Origin: Streptomyces sp. 7-21
Lineage (GTDB): Bacteria > Actinomycetota > Actinomycetes > Streptomycetales > Streptomycetaceae
NCBI RefSeq assembly: GCF_016741785.1
Contig: NZ_JAERRL010000005.1
Coordinates: forward strand, 1-64,000
Direction: 5' to 3'
Length of the DNA: 64,000 nt
Each line of letters begins with the position of its first letter. The first letter of the stretch is position 1. Below, piece after piece: positions 9,847 to 19,095 of the stretch. Below the pieces are notes generated by a model that ran no database searches, was not told where the DNA came from, and saw nothing but the letters and a program-made list of their open reading frames with translations. The position numbers were made by a program, and so were the translations under genes.

Positions 9847-11489
9847 GCCGCGCCTCCCAGCGCGTCGAGCGCCGACCGCACCTCGGCCACGGTCAGCCAC
9901 GGCTGCGGCGCCATCACCTTCGTCACCTGCGGCGCGAACGACGGCGAGGCCACCACCACCTCGCTCGCCGGGCCGTCCGCCACCACCTCGCCCTCGGCCA
10001 GCACCACCACCCGGTCGGCCAGCTCGGCCGCGAGCTCCACGTCGTGCGTGGCCAGCACCACGCCGTGCCCCTGGTCCGCCAGCCCCCGCAGCTCGCGCGC
10101 CAGCCGCGCCTTGGCCTCGTAATCCAGGCCGCGGGTCGGCTCGTCGAGCAGCAGCAGCGGGGGAGCGGCGGTGAGGATCACCGCCAGCGCGAGCGCCAGC
10201 CGCTGCCCCTCGGACAGGTCGCGCGGGTGCGCCCCGCCCGGCACGTCCGGCAGCAGCCGCGCCACGAGCGCCCGGCAGGTGCCGGGCGCGGCGCCGCTGT
10301 CGGCGTCGGCCGCGGCGCACTCGTCCGCCACCGTCTCGGCGAACAGCAGGTCGCGCGGGTCCTGCGGCACCAGCCCGACGTGGCGCAGCAGCCGCCGCGG
10401 GTCCTCCCGGTGCGGCGTGATCCGGGCCGGGCCGGCGAGCCGTACGGTGCCCGAGGCGGGGGCGTGCATGCCAGCCAGGGTGCGCAGCAGCGTGGACTTG
10501 CCCGCGCCGTTGCGCCCCATCAGCGCGACCGTCTCGCCCGGACGCACCGTCAGGTCCACGCCGCGCAGCACCTCGGCCCGGCCGCGCCGCACGGCCAGCC
10601 CGCGCACCCGCGCCAGCTCGCGCCCCTCGGGCGCCGGGCGCGCGGACGGAACGCGCGCCGGCGCGTCCGCTGCCTCGGCCAGCCGCCGCCGCAGGCCGGC
10701 GGCGCGGCGCCGCGCGTCCCGCACCGTCAGCGGCAGCGGTTCCCAGCCCGCCAGCCGCCCGAGCGCCACCACGGGCGGGAAGACGGGGGAGCGCGCCATC
10801 ACCTCCGCGGGCGAGCCGAGTTCGGGCGCGCGCCCGCCGCCCGGCAGCAGCAGCACCCGGTCCGCGTACTGCACCACCCGCTCCAGCCGGTGCTCGGCCA
10901 TCAGCACCGTCGTGCCAAGGTCGTGCACCAGCCGCTGCAACACCGCCAGCACCTCCTCGGCGGCGGCCGGGTCCAGCGCGGACGTCGGCTCGTCCAGCAC
11001 CAGCACCCGCGGATGCGCCGTCAGCACCGAGCCGATGGCCACCCGCTGCTGCTGCCCGCTGGAGAGCGAGGCGAGCGGCCGGTCCCGCAGCCCGGCCAGG
11101 CCTAGCAGGTCGAGCGTCTCCTCCACACGCTGCCGCATCACCTCGGGCGGCAGGCCCAGCGACTCCATGCCGTAGGCCAGCTCGTCCTCCACGACGTCGG
11201 TGACGAAGTGCGCCAGCGGGTCCTGGCCCACGCTCCCCACCACGTCCGCCAGGTCACGCGGCCGGTGGTGCCGGGTGTCGCGGCCGTCCACCGTCACCGT
11301 GCCGCGCAGCGTGCCGCCGGTGAAGTGCGGCACCAGCCCGCTGACCGTGCCGAGCAGCGTCGACTTGCCGGACCCCGACGGGCCCACGACCAGGCACAGT
11401 TCGCCCTCGTCGACCGTCAGGTCCACCCCGGCGACGGCAGGGGAACGGGCGCCCTCGTAGACGACCGAGACCTCGGAAAAGGTGATCAC
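9843..11489 (-). CDS. ECF transporter ATPase, two fused ABC domains (EcfA1A2-like)
   Basis: A 548-residue protein with two complete ABC ATPase domains in one chain, replacing the usual EcfA1/EcfA2 pair. Domain 1: Walker A GPSGSGKST near residue 38, signature LSSGQQQRVAIG, Walker B VLVLDEPTSALD. Domain 2: Walker A GRNGAGKST, a signature that reads DLSEGQRLALALA, Walker B LLLLDEPTRGLD. All catalytic Glu residues are present. The GTG start at 11489 overlaps the stop of the T-component gene, and the stop overlaps the S-component start. It powers vitamin uptake with the T component and S component at either side. Confidence 0.93.
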   Translation of the reverse strand: MITFSEVSVVYEGARSPAVAGVDLTVDEGELCLVVGPSGSGKSTLLGTVSGLVPHFTGGTLRGTVTVDGRDTRHHRPRDLADVVGSVGQDPLAHFVTDVVEDELAYGMESLGLPPEVMRQRVEETLDLLGLAGLRDRPLASLSSGQQQRVAIGSVLTAHPRVLVLDEPTSALDPAAAEEVLAVLQRLVHDLGTTVLMAEHRLERVVQYADRVLLLPGGGRAPELGSPAEVMARSPVFPPVVALGRLAGWEPLPLTVRDARRRAAGLRRRLAEAADAPARVPSARPAPEGRELARVRGLAVRRGRAEVLRGVDLTVRPGETVALMGRNGAGKSTLLRTLAGMHAPASGTVRLAGPARITPHREDPRRLLRHVGLVPQDPRDLLFAETVADECAAADADSGAAPGTCRALVARLLPDVPGGAHPRDLSEGQRLALALAVILTAAPPLLLLDEPTRGLDYEAKARLARELRGLADQGHGVVLATHDVELAAELADRVVVLAEGEVVADGPASEVVVASPSFAPQVTKVMAPQPWLTVAEVRSALDALGGAA

Positions 11490-12658
11490 GAACGCTCCTT
11501 GGCAGAACGGGACGGCGGGGCCGCCGGCCCCGGGGGCCTGGGCGCCACCACGGCCGGCAGCAGCCCCAGCAGCAGGGCCGCGGCGGGCCACGGCGGCAGC
11601 TCGGGCCAGACGGGCGGGCTCACGGCCGGGTGCAGCGCCGCCCCGTGCGCCGAGGACGCCCACCACATCGCGGCGGCCACCCCGGCGCCCGAGGCCGTGA
11701 CCAGCCAGGCCCGCGCCCCCCAGCGGTCCGGCCGGTAGCGCGTGCGCGGGCTGCGCCGGCCACCCAGCCACAGCCCGCCCAGCGCCGCCGCCAGCCCGCA
11801 GGCCAGCAGCGGCGGCCCGTAGCCCGTGCCCTCGGCGGCCAGCAGGCCGTAGGTGCCGGCGCACACGCCCAGCAGGCCGCCGAGGGTCAGCGCGGTCGTG
11901 GCGCGCCGCACCGCGGGCGGCACGGCGGCCGTGCGGCCGTAGCCGCGCGCGTCCATCGCCGCCGCCAGCGCCACCGACCGTTCGAGCGCCCCTTCGAGCA
12001 CCGGGCGCGCGACCCGCAGCAGCGAGCGGATCCCGCGGTCCGTGCGCCCCCGCAGCCGCTGCGCGGCGCGCATCCGCAGCAGGTCCGCGACCAGGCGCGG
12101 CGCGAACGTCATCGCGACGACGACCGCCACGCCCGCCTCGTACAGCGCGCCCGGCAGCGACTTCAGCAGCCGCGCCGGATCCGCCAGCGCGTTCGCCGCG
12201 CCCAGGCAGACCAGCAGCGCCGCCAGCCGCATCCCGTCGTAGCAGGCGAACAGCAGCGCCTCGGCCGTCACCCGGCCGCCCAGCCGCACCCCCTGGAACC
12301 GCTCCGGCAGCGGCACCTCGGGCAGCGTGAACAGCACGTGCGCGCCGCCCACCGGCGAACCGAGCAGCGCCGCGAAGGCCACCCGCAGCAGCACCACCAC
12401 GGCGCCCAGCGCCAGGAAGAAGCCGAACGCCCGCGCCCACGGCGCGTCGGTGCGGCGCGCCGCCACCACGTACCCCGCGACCGCGACCAGCAGCGCCAGC
12501 AGCAGCGGGTTCGTCGTGCGTGAGGCGGCGGCCGCCAGGCCCAGCGCCCACAGCCACCACGCGCCGGCGTGCAGGGCGTTGCTCCGGTGCGCCTCAGGCG
12601 CCCGCAGCGTGCGCGGGGCGCGCAGGGCGCGCGCCGCGCGCCCGGTGACGGTTCTCAC
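11486..12658 (-). CDS. ECF transporter T component (EcfT-like)
   Basis: A 390-residue membrane protein with about eight hydrophobic segments. Family marks are the cytosolic coupling helices with the Ala-Arg-Gly motif, seen as MDARGYGR in RSVALAAAMDARGYGRTAAV, and the preceding LRMRAAQRLRGRTDRG segment. T components couple ATP hydrolysis to toppling of the S component. GTG at 12658 was taken as the start (a further in-frame GTG lies at 12670); it sits 16 bp after the stop of the preceding gene. The downstream stop overlaps the ATPase start. An extended C-terminal membrane part (about 100 residues) exceeds the minimal EcfT. Confidence 0.88.
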   Translation of the reverse strand: MRTVTGRAARALRAPRTLRAPEAHRSNALHAGAWWLWALGLAAAASRTTNPLLLALLVAVAGYVVAARRTDAPWARAFGFFLALGAVVVLLRVAFAALLGSPVGGAHVLFTLPEVPLPERFQGVRLGGRVTAEALLFACYDGMRLAALLVCLGAANALADPARLLKSLPGALYEAGVAVVVAMTFAPRLVADLLRMRAAQRLRGRTDRGIRSLLRVARPVLEGALERSVALAAAMDARGYGRTAAVPPAVRRATTALTLGGLLGVCAGTYGLLAAEGTGYGPPLLACGLAAALGGLWLGGRRSPRTRYRPDRWGARAWLVTASGAGVAAAMWWASSAHGAALHPAVSPPVWPELPPWPAAALLLGLLPAVVAPRPPGPAAPPSRSAKERS

Positions 12659-12674
12659 GGCCGGCCGCACCCTC

Positions 12675-13394
12675 TCAGGCACGCCGGGCGCGGGCACGCC
12701 ACAGCGCGGCGCCCGCCAGCAGCGCCACCACCGCGACCCCGGCGGCCACGGCCGCGCCGCTGCCGCCACCGTCACCGCCCCCGCCGTCGGCAGCGGAACC
12801 GGCCGGCTCGCCGGCGTCCGCCCCCGCGTCCTCGCCGGACGGCTCGCCGTCGTCCTCCACCTCGACCGGCTCGGCGCAGCCCGTCTCCGGGTAGCCGCCG
12901 ACCGCGCACAGCAGCCCCTCGGGGCTGTACCGCAGCGGCTCGGCCACCTCCGCGAGCACCTCGGCCGCCGTGGCGCCCTCGCTGAGCGGCGCACAGACGG
13001 AGCGCGGCTCGGGCGGTGACGCGCCGTCCGGCGCGTCCGCCGCCGTGCCGAAGTCGATCACCACCGCCACCCGGTCGCCGCTGCCGCCGCCCTCACCGCC
13101 GTCGCCGTCCTGGCAGACGGCCGCGAACGAGGCCTCGCCGCGCGGCTGCGCCGCGTCCGGCGTCCCGGTGCTGACGGCGAACCGGAACCCCAGCACGTCG
13201 CCGTCCGAGGGCCGCGCCGTGCCCGGCCCCTGCGTCGCGTACACCCAGGAGCCGTCCTCCCCCTCCCAGAACGACCAGTACCGGTATCCCGTCTCCGAGA
13301 CCGCCGCGGCCTGCGCGGGCACCGCCCCCGCCAGCCCCAGCAGGCACGCCGCGAGCAGCGGCACCGACCGCCGTGTCCGCCGTATCCGTCTCAC
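12675..13394 (-). CDS. secreted SCO2322-like protein, resembles transcobalamin beta-domain (DUF4430)
   Basis: A 239-residue protein with a Sec signal (RRIRRTRRS then a hydrophobic run ending AVPAQAAA), a globular domain, an acidic Gly-rich linker and a C-terminal membrane helix followed by RARARRA, so it is likely anchored outside the membrane. The globular domain opens with GYRYWSFWEGEDGSWVYATQ and DGDVLGFRF. This follows the DUF4430 pattern (YW..., W.Y.., P..GD..) found in the C-terminal beta domain of animal transcobalamin and intrinsic factor. Start is a GTG overlapping the TGA of the toroid gene. Together they may capture corrinoid outside the cell and pass it to the ECF transporter. The fold comparison is by eye. 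Confidence 0.72.
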   Translation of the reverse strand: MRRIRRTRRSVPLLAACLLGLAGAVPAQAAAVSETGYRYWSFWEGEDGSWVYATQGPGTARPSDGDVLGFRFAVSTGTPDAAQPRGEASFAAVCQDGDGGEGGGSGDRVAVVIDFGTAADAPDGASPPEPRSVCAPLSEGATAAEVLAEVAEPLRYSPEGLLCAVGGYPETGCAEPVEVEDDGEPSGEDAGADAGEPAGSAADGGGGDGGGSGAAVAAGVAVVALLAGAALWRARARRA

Positions 13395-14812
13395 CGGCCG
13401 GCCCCCCGCCCCCGGCGCAGGCTCAGCACCACGCCGATGACGATGCCCGCCAGCAGCCCCGCGCCCAGCACCCACACCAGGGCCCCGGAGCCGCCGCCGT
13501 CCTCGGACGACTCGGCGGCCGCGCCGCCCGTCGCCTCGCCGGGCGTCTGGTCGGGCGCCGGACCCAGCTCGTTCAGCGCCGCCAGCAGGTCGGTGCCGCC
13601 GAAGTCCTCCGGCGAGGCGCCGCCCGCGTGCGCCGCCAGCACCAGCAGCCCCAGCGCGCCCGGGCTGTCGGTCAGGCCCCGCCACGCGCCGTGGTTGTCC
13701 TCCAGCCAGCCCAGCGGCCCGCTCGCCGCCTCCGGGTCGCCGCTCGCCGCCAGCGCGAGCACGGCCCGGGCGGTCGCCGCGTAGTCCGGCTGCTCCTCGT
13801 CGTCCGGCACCGCCGACAGCAGGTGCTGGTCCTGCTCCGCCAGCACCGCCGCCAGGTAGGCCGCGCCCGCGGCGCCCGACGCGGCGCCCGGCGACACCCC
13901 CTGTTCCGGCCCCGCCGCGTCATCGGGCTCGTCCGGCCCCTCCGGCTGGCCGGACGCCCCCGCCGACGCGTCCGCGTCCTCCGGCTCGCCGTCCGCGTCC
14001 CCGGCCCCGTCCGTGGCGTCGTCACCGCCGCCGGTGCCGTTCCCGTCGCAGCTCACCGGCTCCACCGCCGCGTTGGCCTCGGCCTGCTCCGGGTCCACGA
14101 CCAGGCCGCTGCCGTACGACGCCAGCACCGCGTCCACCGTCGCCAGGTCGTTGGCGTACAGCTCACCCGACCCCTCGTCCGGCATCACCGCGAACGCCCC
14201 GCGCTCCGCCTGCGGCGCGTCGCAGCCCAGCTGGAGCCCGGCCAGCGCGTCGAACGGGCTCGCCCCCTCGCGCGTCACCTCCGCCGGGTCCTCGCCCGCG
14301 GCGGCGAAGGCACCGACGACGAGCGCGGTGGAGTTCGCGTCGCTCGCCCCGCCCGGGTTGTAGGCCCAGCCGCCGTCGGCGTTCTGCACCCCTTCCAGCC
14401 AGGCGAGCGCCGAGGACACCTCTTCCTCGTACTCGCCGTCCTCGCCGAGCGCCGCCAGCGCCTGCACCGCCGTGGCCGTCGCGTTGGTGTCCGCCGCCGA
14501 CACGTCGCCGCACTCCCGCTCCGGATCCGGCCGGTACGCCAGGAACGAGCCGTCGTCGCACTGCTGGTCGAGCAGCCAGCTGACCGCCTCGCTGGCCGGC
14601 GTGTACCCCGCCGCGTCCTGCGCGAGCAGCGCCAGCGACTGCCGCCACACCCCGTCGTACGTCGGATCGCCCGTCCCGAACAGCCCCTCGGGCGGCGGGG
14701 ACGACTGGGCCGGCGCGCCCGGCGCCGCGCCCACGGTCAGCACGGCAGCGCCCGTAGCGCAGACCAGTGCGAGGGAACGGCGGCGGAGCCGCGCGCGGGA
14801 GGCGTGAGCCAT
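13391..14812 (-). CDS. secreted alpha/alpha-toroid protein (prenyltransferase/squalene-cyclase fold), membrane-anchored
   Basis: A 473-residue protein, first gene after the cobalamin riboswitch. A signal peptide (RRRSLALVCATGAAVLTV, cleavage near APAQS) is followed by helical-hairpin repeats of the terpene-cyclase toroid type: WLLDQQCDDGSF, ALAWLEGVQNADGGWAYNPG, and in the second half LGWLEDNHGAW. A long acidic linker interrupts the repeats near residues 265-315. The C-terminus has a membrane helix (VWVLGAGLLAGIVIGVVL) and a basic tail. No DxDD cyclase motif was seen. The alpha6/alpha6 barrel is also the fold of the N-terminal domain of transcobalamin, so with its neighbour it may form a corrinoid-binding pair. 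Start ATG at 14812. Confidence 0.8.
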   Translation of the reverse strand: MAHASRARLRRRSLALVCATGAAVLTVGAAPGAPAQSSPPPEGLFGTGDPTYDGVWRQSLALLAQDAAGYTPASEAVSWLLDQQCDDGSFLAYRPDPERECGDVSAADTNATATAVQALAALGEDGEYEEEVSSALAWLEGVQNADGGWAYNPGGASDANSTALVVGAFAAAGEDPAEVTREGASPFDALAGLQLGCDAPQAERGAFAVMPDEGSGELYANDLATVDAVLASYGSGLVVDPEQAEANAAVEPVSCDGNGTGGGDDATDGAGDADGEPEDADASAGASGQPEGPDEPDDAAGPEQGVSPGAASGAAGAAYLAAVLAEQDQHLLSAVPDDEEQPDYAATARAVLALAASGDPEAASGPLGWLEDNHGAWRGLTDSPGALGLLVLAAHAGGASPEDFGGTDLLAALNELGPAPDQTPGEATGGAAAESSEDGGGSGALVWVLGAGLLAGIVIGVVLSLRRGRGAGR

Positions 14813-14926
14813 GACGTCGGTGCCTTTCGCTGTGCTGGTCATCCGGCCGCTGGGCACGGCCGACCACCACAGCGCGACGCTGCGCGGGCGGTGCACCGGG
14901 CTCAGCTCCGTATTCCTCGACGGTGC

Positions 14927-15075
14927 CGGCCGTCCGTCGCGGACGGCCGAGTGCCAGTGCGCCCCGCGGGCGGGCATTCCGGCTCACGGGCCGCCGCGGA
15001 AGCCGCGGCCGGCCACGCTCACGGTTGCGGGTCAGCGCCGGATTCGCACCGGTCTTCCCCCGCACGCGGGTGAAC
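14927..15075 (-). promoter_or_regulatory. cobalamin riboswitch controlling the ECF operon
   Basis: Read on the minus strand from about 15075: GTGCGGGGGAAGACCGGTGC, then GAATCCGGCGCTGACCCGC, AACCGTGA, and a B12-box-like segment AGCCGGAATGCCCGCC near 14965-14982. This is the conserved core of cobalamin riboswitches (GGGAA, CGGTG, AATCCGG, CCCGCAACCGTGA). A perfect hairpin follows at 14927-14949 (CGGCCGTCC, 5-nt loop, GGACGGCCG), probably the kissing-loop or expression-platform stem. The first ATG is 115 nt further down, so control of transcription or of translation are both possible. The stop codon of the upstream TetR gene lies inside the aptamer. Confidence 0.92.
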
Positions 15076-15705
15076 TGTGGAGGTCATTTTAACGCCGTCC
15101 GGCTCCGTCTCGCCCGGCCGCGTCACCAGCCGGCAGGCCGTCGCCACGTCCGCGTGCGCCTCCGCCAGCGTGCAGTGGCCCGACAGCCACGACAGCAGCG
15201 CCGACTGCCACGTGTGCCGGATCACGCGCAGCGCGCCCTCCTGCCGCCGCGCCTCCGCCTCCGGCAGCCCCGACGCGTCCCGCAGGATCTCCCCCGTCAG
15301 CCGCGTCACCGCCGCGACCTCCTCGCGCGCCGAGCCGTCCGCGAACAGCAGCGCCCGCATCATCGCCTCCGCCAGCAGCGGTTCACGCTGATGCGCCCGG
15401 AACGCCCGGCGCAGCGCGTGCTCCAGCCGCTCGGCCGGGTCCTCCTCCGGCAGCGGACGCTCCCGCAGCGTCGCCCGCAGCTGCCCGAGCTGGTCGTGCA
15501 GCACGGCCACCAGCAGGTGGATCTTGGACGGGAAGTAGCGGTACAGCGTGCCGAGCGCCACCCCCGCGGACTCGGCGACCTCCCGCATCTGCACGGCCTC
15601 GAAGCCGCCCGCCGCCGCCAGCGCCGCCGTGGCGTCCATGATCTTCCCCCGGCGGGCCGCCTGCCGCTCGCTGCGCGCCGGTCCGGTCGCCTTCGCTGCG
15701 CCCAT
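15019..15705 (-). CDS. TetR-family regulator (KstR-like N-terminus)
   Basis: A 228-residue TetR repressor. The DNA-binding domain spans about residues 12-60: RGKIMDATAALAAAGGFEAV, then MREVAESAGVALGTLYRYFP, closely resembling KstR-type regulators. The ligand domain is helical and not assignable. ATG at 15705 was chosen; a GTG at 15729 in frame would add eight residues. Its last 19 codons and stop fall inside the cobalamin aptamer downstream on the same strand, so its C-terminal tail (STVHPRAGEDRCESGADPQP) is constrained by RNA structure. It is divergent from the glycosyltransferase operon 189 bp away, its most likely target. Confidence 0.88.
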   Translation of the reverse strand: MGAAKATGPARSERQAARRGKIMDATAALAAAGGFEAVQMREVAESAGVALGTLYRYFPSKIHLLVAVLHDQLGQLRATLRERPLPEEDPAERLEHALRRAFRAHQREPLLAEAMMRALLFADGSAREEVAAVTRLTGEILRDASGLPEAEARRQEGALRVIRHTWQSALLSWLSGHCTLAEAHADVATACRLVTRPGETEPDGVKMTSTVHPRAGEDRCESGADPQP

Positions 15706-15893
15706 CAGGACCCCACGGAACGTGAACACGTCGGAAACCCGGCCAGTCTACGGCCTCACCGCGCCACCGGACCCCGGCCGCAGCGGAAACGGTGCCCCGG
15801 TTTCGCCGACCACGGGGGCGGGGGAGGAATGCGACTACCGGCGGGTTAACCTTCAGTTCCCGCGCAAGTGCACGTGAACGAGGGGGCCCGGCG

Positions 15894-17180
15894 TTGACCA
15901 CACAGACGGGCGGCGAACGCCCCCTGCGGATCGCCCTGCTCAGCTACCGGGGCAACCCCTACTGCGGCGGCCAGGGCGTCTACGTCCGCCACCTCTCCCG
16001 CGAACTCGCCCGCCTGGGCCACCGCGTCGAGGTCATCGGCGCCCAGCCGTACCCCGCCCTCGACGACGGCGTCACCCTCACCCGGCTGCCCAGCCTCGAC
16101 CTGTACCGGGACAGCGACCCGTTCCGCACGCCCGCCCGCGACGAGTTCCGCGACTGGATCGACGTCCTGGAGTTCGCCACCATGCGCACCGGCGGCTTCC
16201 CCGAGCCGCTGACGTTCTCCCTGCGCGCCCGCCGCCATCTCGCCGCCCGGCGCCGCGACTTCGACGTCGTCCACGACAACCAGACCCTCGGCTACGGGCT
16301 GCTGCCCAGCCGCGCCCTGCCGCCGCTGGTCACCACCATCCACCACCCCATCACCGTCGACCGGCGCCTGGAACTCGCCGCCGCCGACCGCCTCGCGCGC
16401 CGCCTGTCGCTGCGCCGCTGGTACGCGTTCACCCGCATGCAGAAACGCGTCGCCCGCCGCCTGCCCACCGTCCTCACCGTCTCCGGCGCCTCCCGCCGCG
16501 AGATCATCGAGGACTTCGCTGTGCCGCCCTCCCGCGTCCACGTCGTCCCCATCGGCGCCGACACCCGCGTCTACCGCCCCGACCCCGCCGCCCGGCGCGT
16601 CCCCGGCCGCATCGTCACCACGGCCAGCGCCGACGCGCCGCTGAAAGGCCTGGTCCACCTCGTCGAGGCGCTCGCCAAGCTCCGCACCGAGCAGCCCGAC
16701 GCCCACCTCGTCGTCGTCGGCACCCGCCCGGCCAGCGGCCCGGTCGCCGCCGCGCTCGACGCGTTCGGCGTGGCCGGCGCCACCGAGTTCGTCCACGGCA
16801 TCAGCGACGAGGAACTCGCCGCCCTCCTCAACAGCGCCCAGGCCGCCTGCGTGCCCTCCCTCTACGAAGGCTTCTGCCTGCCCGCCGCCGAGGCCATGGC
16901 CTGCGGCACCCCGCTCGTCGCCACCACCGGCGGCGCCATCCCCGAAGTCGCCGGACCCGACGGCGAGACGTGCCTGGCCGTGCCCCCCGGCGACGCCGGG
17001 GCCCTCGCCGCCGCACTCGGCCGTCTCCTCGGCGACGCCGCGCTGCGCGACCGCCTCGCCGCCAGCGGCCGCGCCCGCGTGCTGCGCCACTTCACCTGGG
17101 AACGTGCGGCAGCCGCCACCGCCGAGCACTACCGCGCCGCACTCGCCGCACGAAAGGCAGATCCCCGTGCTCACCGTTGA
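15894..17180 (+). CDS. family 4 glycosyltransferase (GT-B fold)
   Basis: A 428-residue GT-B glycosyltransferase of CAZy GT4 type. The N-terminal domain starts [20 protein letters not shown], with the Gly loop for nucleotide-sugar and acceptor binding. The C-terminal domain has [12 protein letters not shown], an E-x7-E element in [20 protein letters not shown] and [10 protein letters not shown]. Start is TTG at 15894 behind GAGGGGG; the in-frame upstream extension to 15792 looks non-coding. It leads a three-gene operon whose next gene overlaps it by 14 bp. Substrates are unknown; the partners (a methyltransferase and a toroid-fold protein) suggest a modified glycan or glycolipid. Confidence 0.88.
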   Translation: MTTQTGGERPLRIALLSYRGNPYCGGQGVYVRHLSRELARLGHRVEVIGAQPYPALDDGVTLTRLPSLDLYRDSDPFRTPARDEFRDWIDVLEFATMRTGGFPEPLTFSLRARRHLAARRRDFDVVHDNQTLGYGLLPSRALPPLVTTIHHPITVDRRLELAAADRLARRLSLRRWYAFTRMQKRVARRLPTVLTVSGASRREIIEDFAVPPSRVHVVPIGADTRVYRPDPAARRVPGRIVTTASADAPLKGLVHLVEALAKLRTEQPDAHLVVVGTRPASGPVAAALDAFGVAGATEFVHGISDEELAALLNSAQAACVPSLYEGFCLPAAEAMACGTPLVATTGGAIPEVAGPDGETCLAVPPGDAGALAAALGRLLGDAALRDRLAASGRARVLRHFTWERAAAATAEHYRAALAARKADPRAHR

Positions 17181-17904
17181 CTTCTCCCGCTTCCCCATAG
17201 CCCCCGGGGACCGCGTGCTCGACCTCGGCTGCGGCACCGGGCGCCACGCCTTCGAGTGCTACCGCCGCGGCGCCCACGTCACCGCACTCGACCGCGACGC
17301 CGGCGACCTCGCCGAAGCGGCGCGCTGGCTCGCCGCCATGCGCGAGGCGGGCGAGGCACCCGCCGGCGCGCGCGCCCACACCGTGCGCGGCGACGCGCTC
17401 GCCCTGCCGTTCCCCGACGGCACGTTCGACGCCGTCATCGCCTCCGAAATCCTGGAACACATCCCCGACGACGAGGCCGCGCTCGCCGAGGCCGTCCGCG
17501 TCCTGCGCCCCGGCGGACGGCTCGCCGTCACCGTCCCCCGCTACGGGCCCGAACGTGTCTGCTGGGCCCTCAGCGACGCCTACCACGAGGTCGAGGGCGG
17601 CCACGTGCGCATCTACCGCGCCACCGAACTCCTCGCCCGCCTGCGGCGCGCCGGGCTGCGCCCCTACAGCAGCCACCACGCGCACGCGCTGCACTCGCCG
17701 TACTGGTGGCTCAAGTGCGCCTTCGGCGACCGGCCCGGCCGCGACCGCGACCCGCTGCCCGTCCGCGCCTACCACCAGCTGCTCGTCTGGGACATCACCC
17801 GCCGCCCGCTTGCCACCCGCCTCGCCGAGCGCGTCCTCGACCCGCTGCTCGGCAAGAGCTTCGCCGCCTACGCCACCAAGCCGAGCCGACGGGAGACGGC
17901 GTGA
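17167..17904 (+). CDS. class I SAM-dependent methyltransferase
   Basis: A 245-residue methyltransferase. Motif I is [14 protein letters not shown] near residue 18, motif II has ALDRDAGDL, and the region [20 protein letters not shown] with [20 protein letters not shown] matches the Methyltransf_11 type (UbiE/COQ5-like). The C-terminal part is rich in His, Trp and Tyr ([18 protein letters not shown]), which is unusual and may form an acceptor site. GTG at 17167 overlaps the glycosyltransferase gene by 14 bp, and its stop overlaps the next start as GTGA, so the three genes are translationally coupled. The acceptor is unknown. Confidence 0.88.
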   Translation: MLTVDFSRFPIAPGDRVLDLGCGTGRHAFECYRRGAHVTALDRDAGDLAEAARWLAAMREAGEAPAGARAHTVRGDALALPFPDGTFDAVIASEILEHIPDDEAALAEAVRVLRPGGRLAVTVPRYGPERVCWALSDAYHEVEGGHVRIYRATELLARLRRAGLRPYSSHHAHALHSPYWWLKCAFGDRPGRDRDPLPVRAYHQLLVWDITRRPLATRLAERVLDPLLGKSFAAYATKPSRRETA

Positions 17905-19004
17905 CCGCGGGACCCGACCACGCACTCGCCCCGCCGGGCGGCCTCACCCCCGGCCAGGCCGCCGCCACGGCCGCCGCCGTCGCCGCCGTGCAGCGGCCCG
18001 ACGGCGCGATCCCCTGGTTCCGCGGCCACCACCTCGACCCCTGGGACCACGTCGAGGCCGCCATGGCGCTGGACGCCGGCGGCCATCACGACCGCGCCGC
18101 CCTTGCCTACCGCTGGCTCGCCGACCGGCAGAACCCCGACGGCTCCTGGTACGCCGCCTACCAGGACACGGACACCGGCCCCGCCGAGCCCAGCGACCTC
18201 GGCAAGGAGAGCCACTTCTGCGCCTATCCGGCCGCCGGCGTCCTCCACCACTACCTCGCCACCCGCGACGACGCCTTCCGCCGCCGGATGTGGCCGATGG
18301 TGCGCGCCGCCACCGAGTTCGTGCTCGCCGCGCAGCGGCCCGGCGGCGAAATAGGCTGGCGCACCGCCGCCCCGGACACCGGCGACGGCGAGACCGGCGA
18401 GGACCTCGCGCTGCTGACCGGCTGCTGCTCGGTCTACCACTCGCTGCGCTGCGCCCTCGCCCTGGCCGACCTCGCGGGCGAGCCGCAGCCCGGCTGGGAA
18501 CTCGCCGCCGGCCGCCTGGCCCACGCGCTGCGCCACCACCCCGAGCGGTTCGCCGACAAGTCCCGCTACGCCATGGACTGGTACTACCCGGTGCTCACCG
18601 GCGTCGTGCGCGGGCCGGCCGCCGCCGCCCGGCTGCGGGAGCGCTGGCACGACTTCGTCGTCCCCGGCCTCGGCGTGCGCTGCGTGACCACCAACCCGTG
18701 GGTCACCGGCGGCGAGAGCGCCGAACTCGCCCTCGCCCTCTGGGCGGCCGGCCAGCCGGGGCAGGCCGCCCGCGTGCTGCACTGGCTCGGGCACCTGCGG
18801 ACCGGCGAGGGCCTGTACTGGACGGGCTACGTCTTCGCCGACGACGCCATCTGGCCCGAGGAACTCACCACCTGGACGGCCGGTGCCGTGCTGCTGGCGT
18901 CCGCCGCCCTCACCGGGGACCGCGCCACCCGCGCCGTCTTCGGCGGCACCCGCCTGCCGCGCGGGCTCGAAGCCGAAGCGGACGGCTGCTGCGCGAGAAC
19001 CTGA
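17901..19004 (+). CDS. prenyltransferase-like alpha/alpha-toroid protein
   Basis: A 367-residue protein without signal peptide or membrane helix. It shows six-hairpin toroid features: [31 protein letters not shown] and [16 protein letters not shown], each hairpin ending in a Gly/Trp turn as in squalene-cyclase and glycoside-hydrolase toroids. No DxDD or prenyl-binding Asp-rich motif is clear, so the usual database label prenyltransferase should be read as a fold name. It is the last gene of the glycosyltransferase operon (GTGA overlap) and ends 18 bp before a strong hairpin. It could equally be a glycan-binding or hydrolytic toroid. Confidence 0.75.
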   Translation: MTAGPDHALAPPGGLTPGQAAATAAAVAAVQRPDGAIPWFRGHHLDPWDHVEAAMALDAGGHHDRAALAYRWLADRQNPDGSWYAAYQDTDTGPAEPSDLGKESHFCAYPAAGVLHHYLATRDDAFRRRMWPMVRAATEFVLAAQRPGGEIGWRTAAPDTGDGETGEDLALLTGCCSVYHSLRCALALADLAGEPQPGWELAAGRLAHALRHHPERFADKSRYAMDWYYPVLTGVVRGPAAAARLRERWHDFVVPGLGVRCVTTNPWVTGGESAELALALWAAGQPGQAARVLHWLGHLRTGEGLYWTGYVFADDAIWPEELTTWTAGAVLLASAALTGDRATRAVFGGTRLPRGLEAEADGCCART

Positions 19005-19021
19005 CCGCGAAGACCCGGCAA

Positions 19022-19070
19022 CGCGCGGCGGCCCCGCCCGGAACGCTGTCCGGAGCGGGGCCGCCGCGCG
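19022..19070. terminator. bidirectional hairpin terminator
   Basis: CGCGCGGCGGCCCCG at 19022-19036 pairs perfectly with CGGGGCCGCCGCGCG at 19056-19070 around a 19-nt loop. It lies between two convergent genes. There is no U-run, as is usual in actinobacteria. Confidence 0.75.
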
Positions 19071-19095
19071 TGATGCCGCTGGCTGGCTGCTTCGC

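Noticed and set aside
14927-14949. Perfect hairpin as an independent rho-type terminator
   Set aside because: There is no U-run and it directly follows the B12 box, so it is better seen as part of the riboswitch (kissing loop or expression platform).
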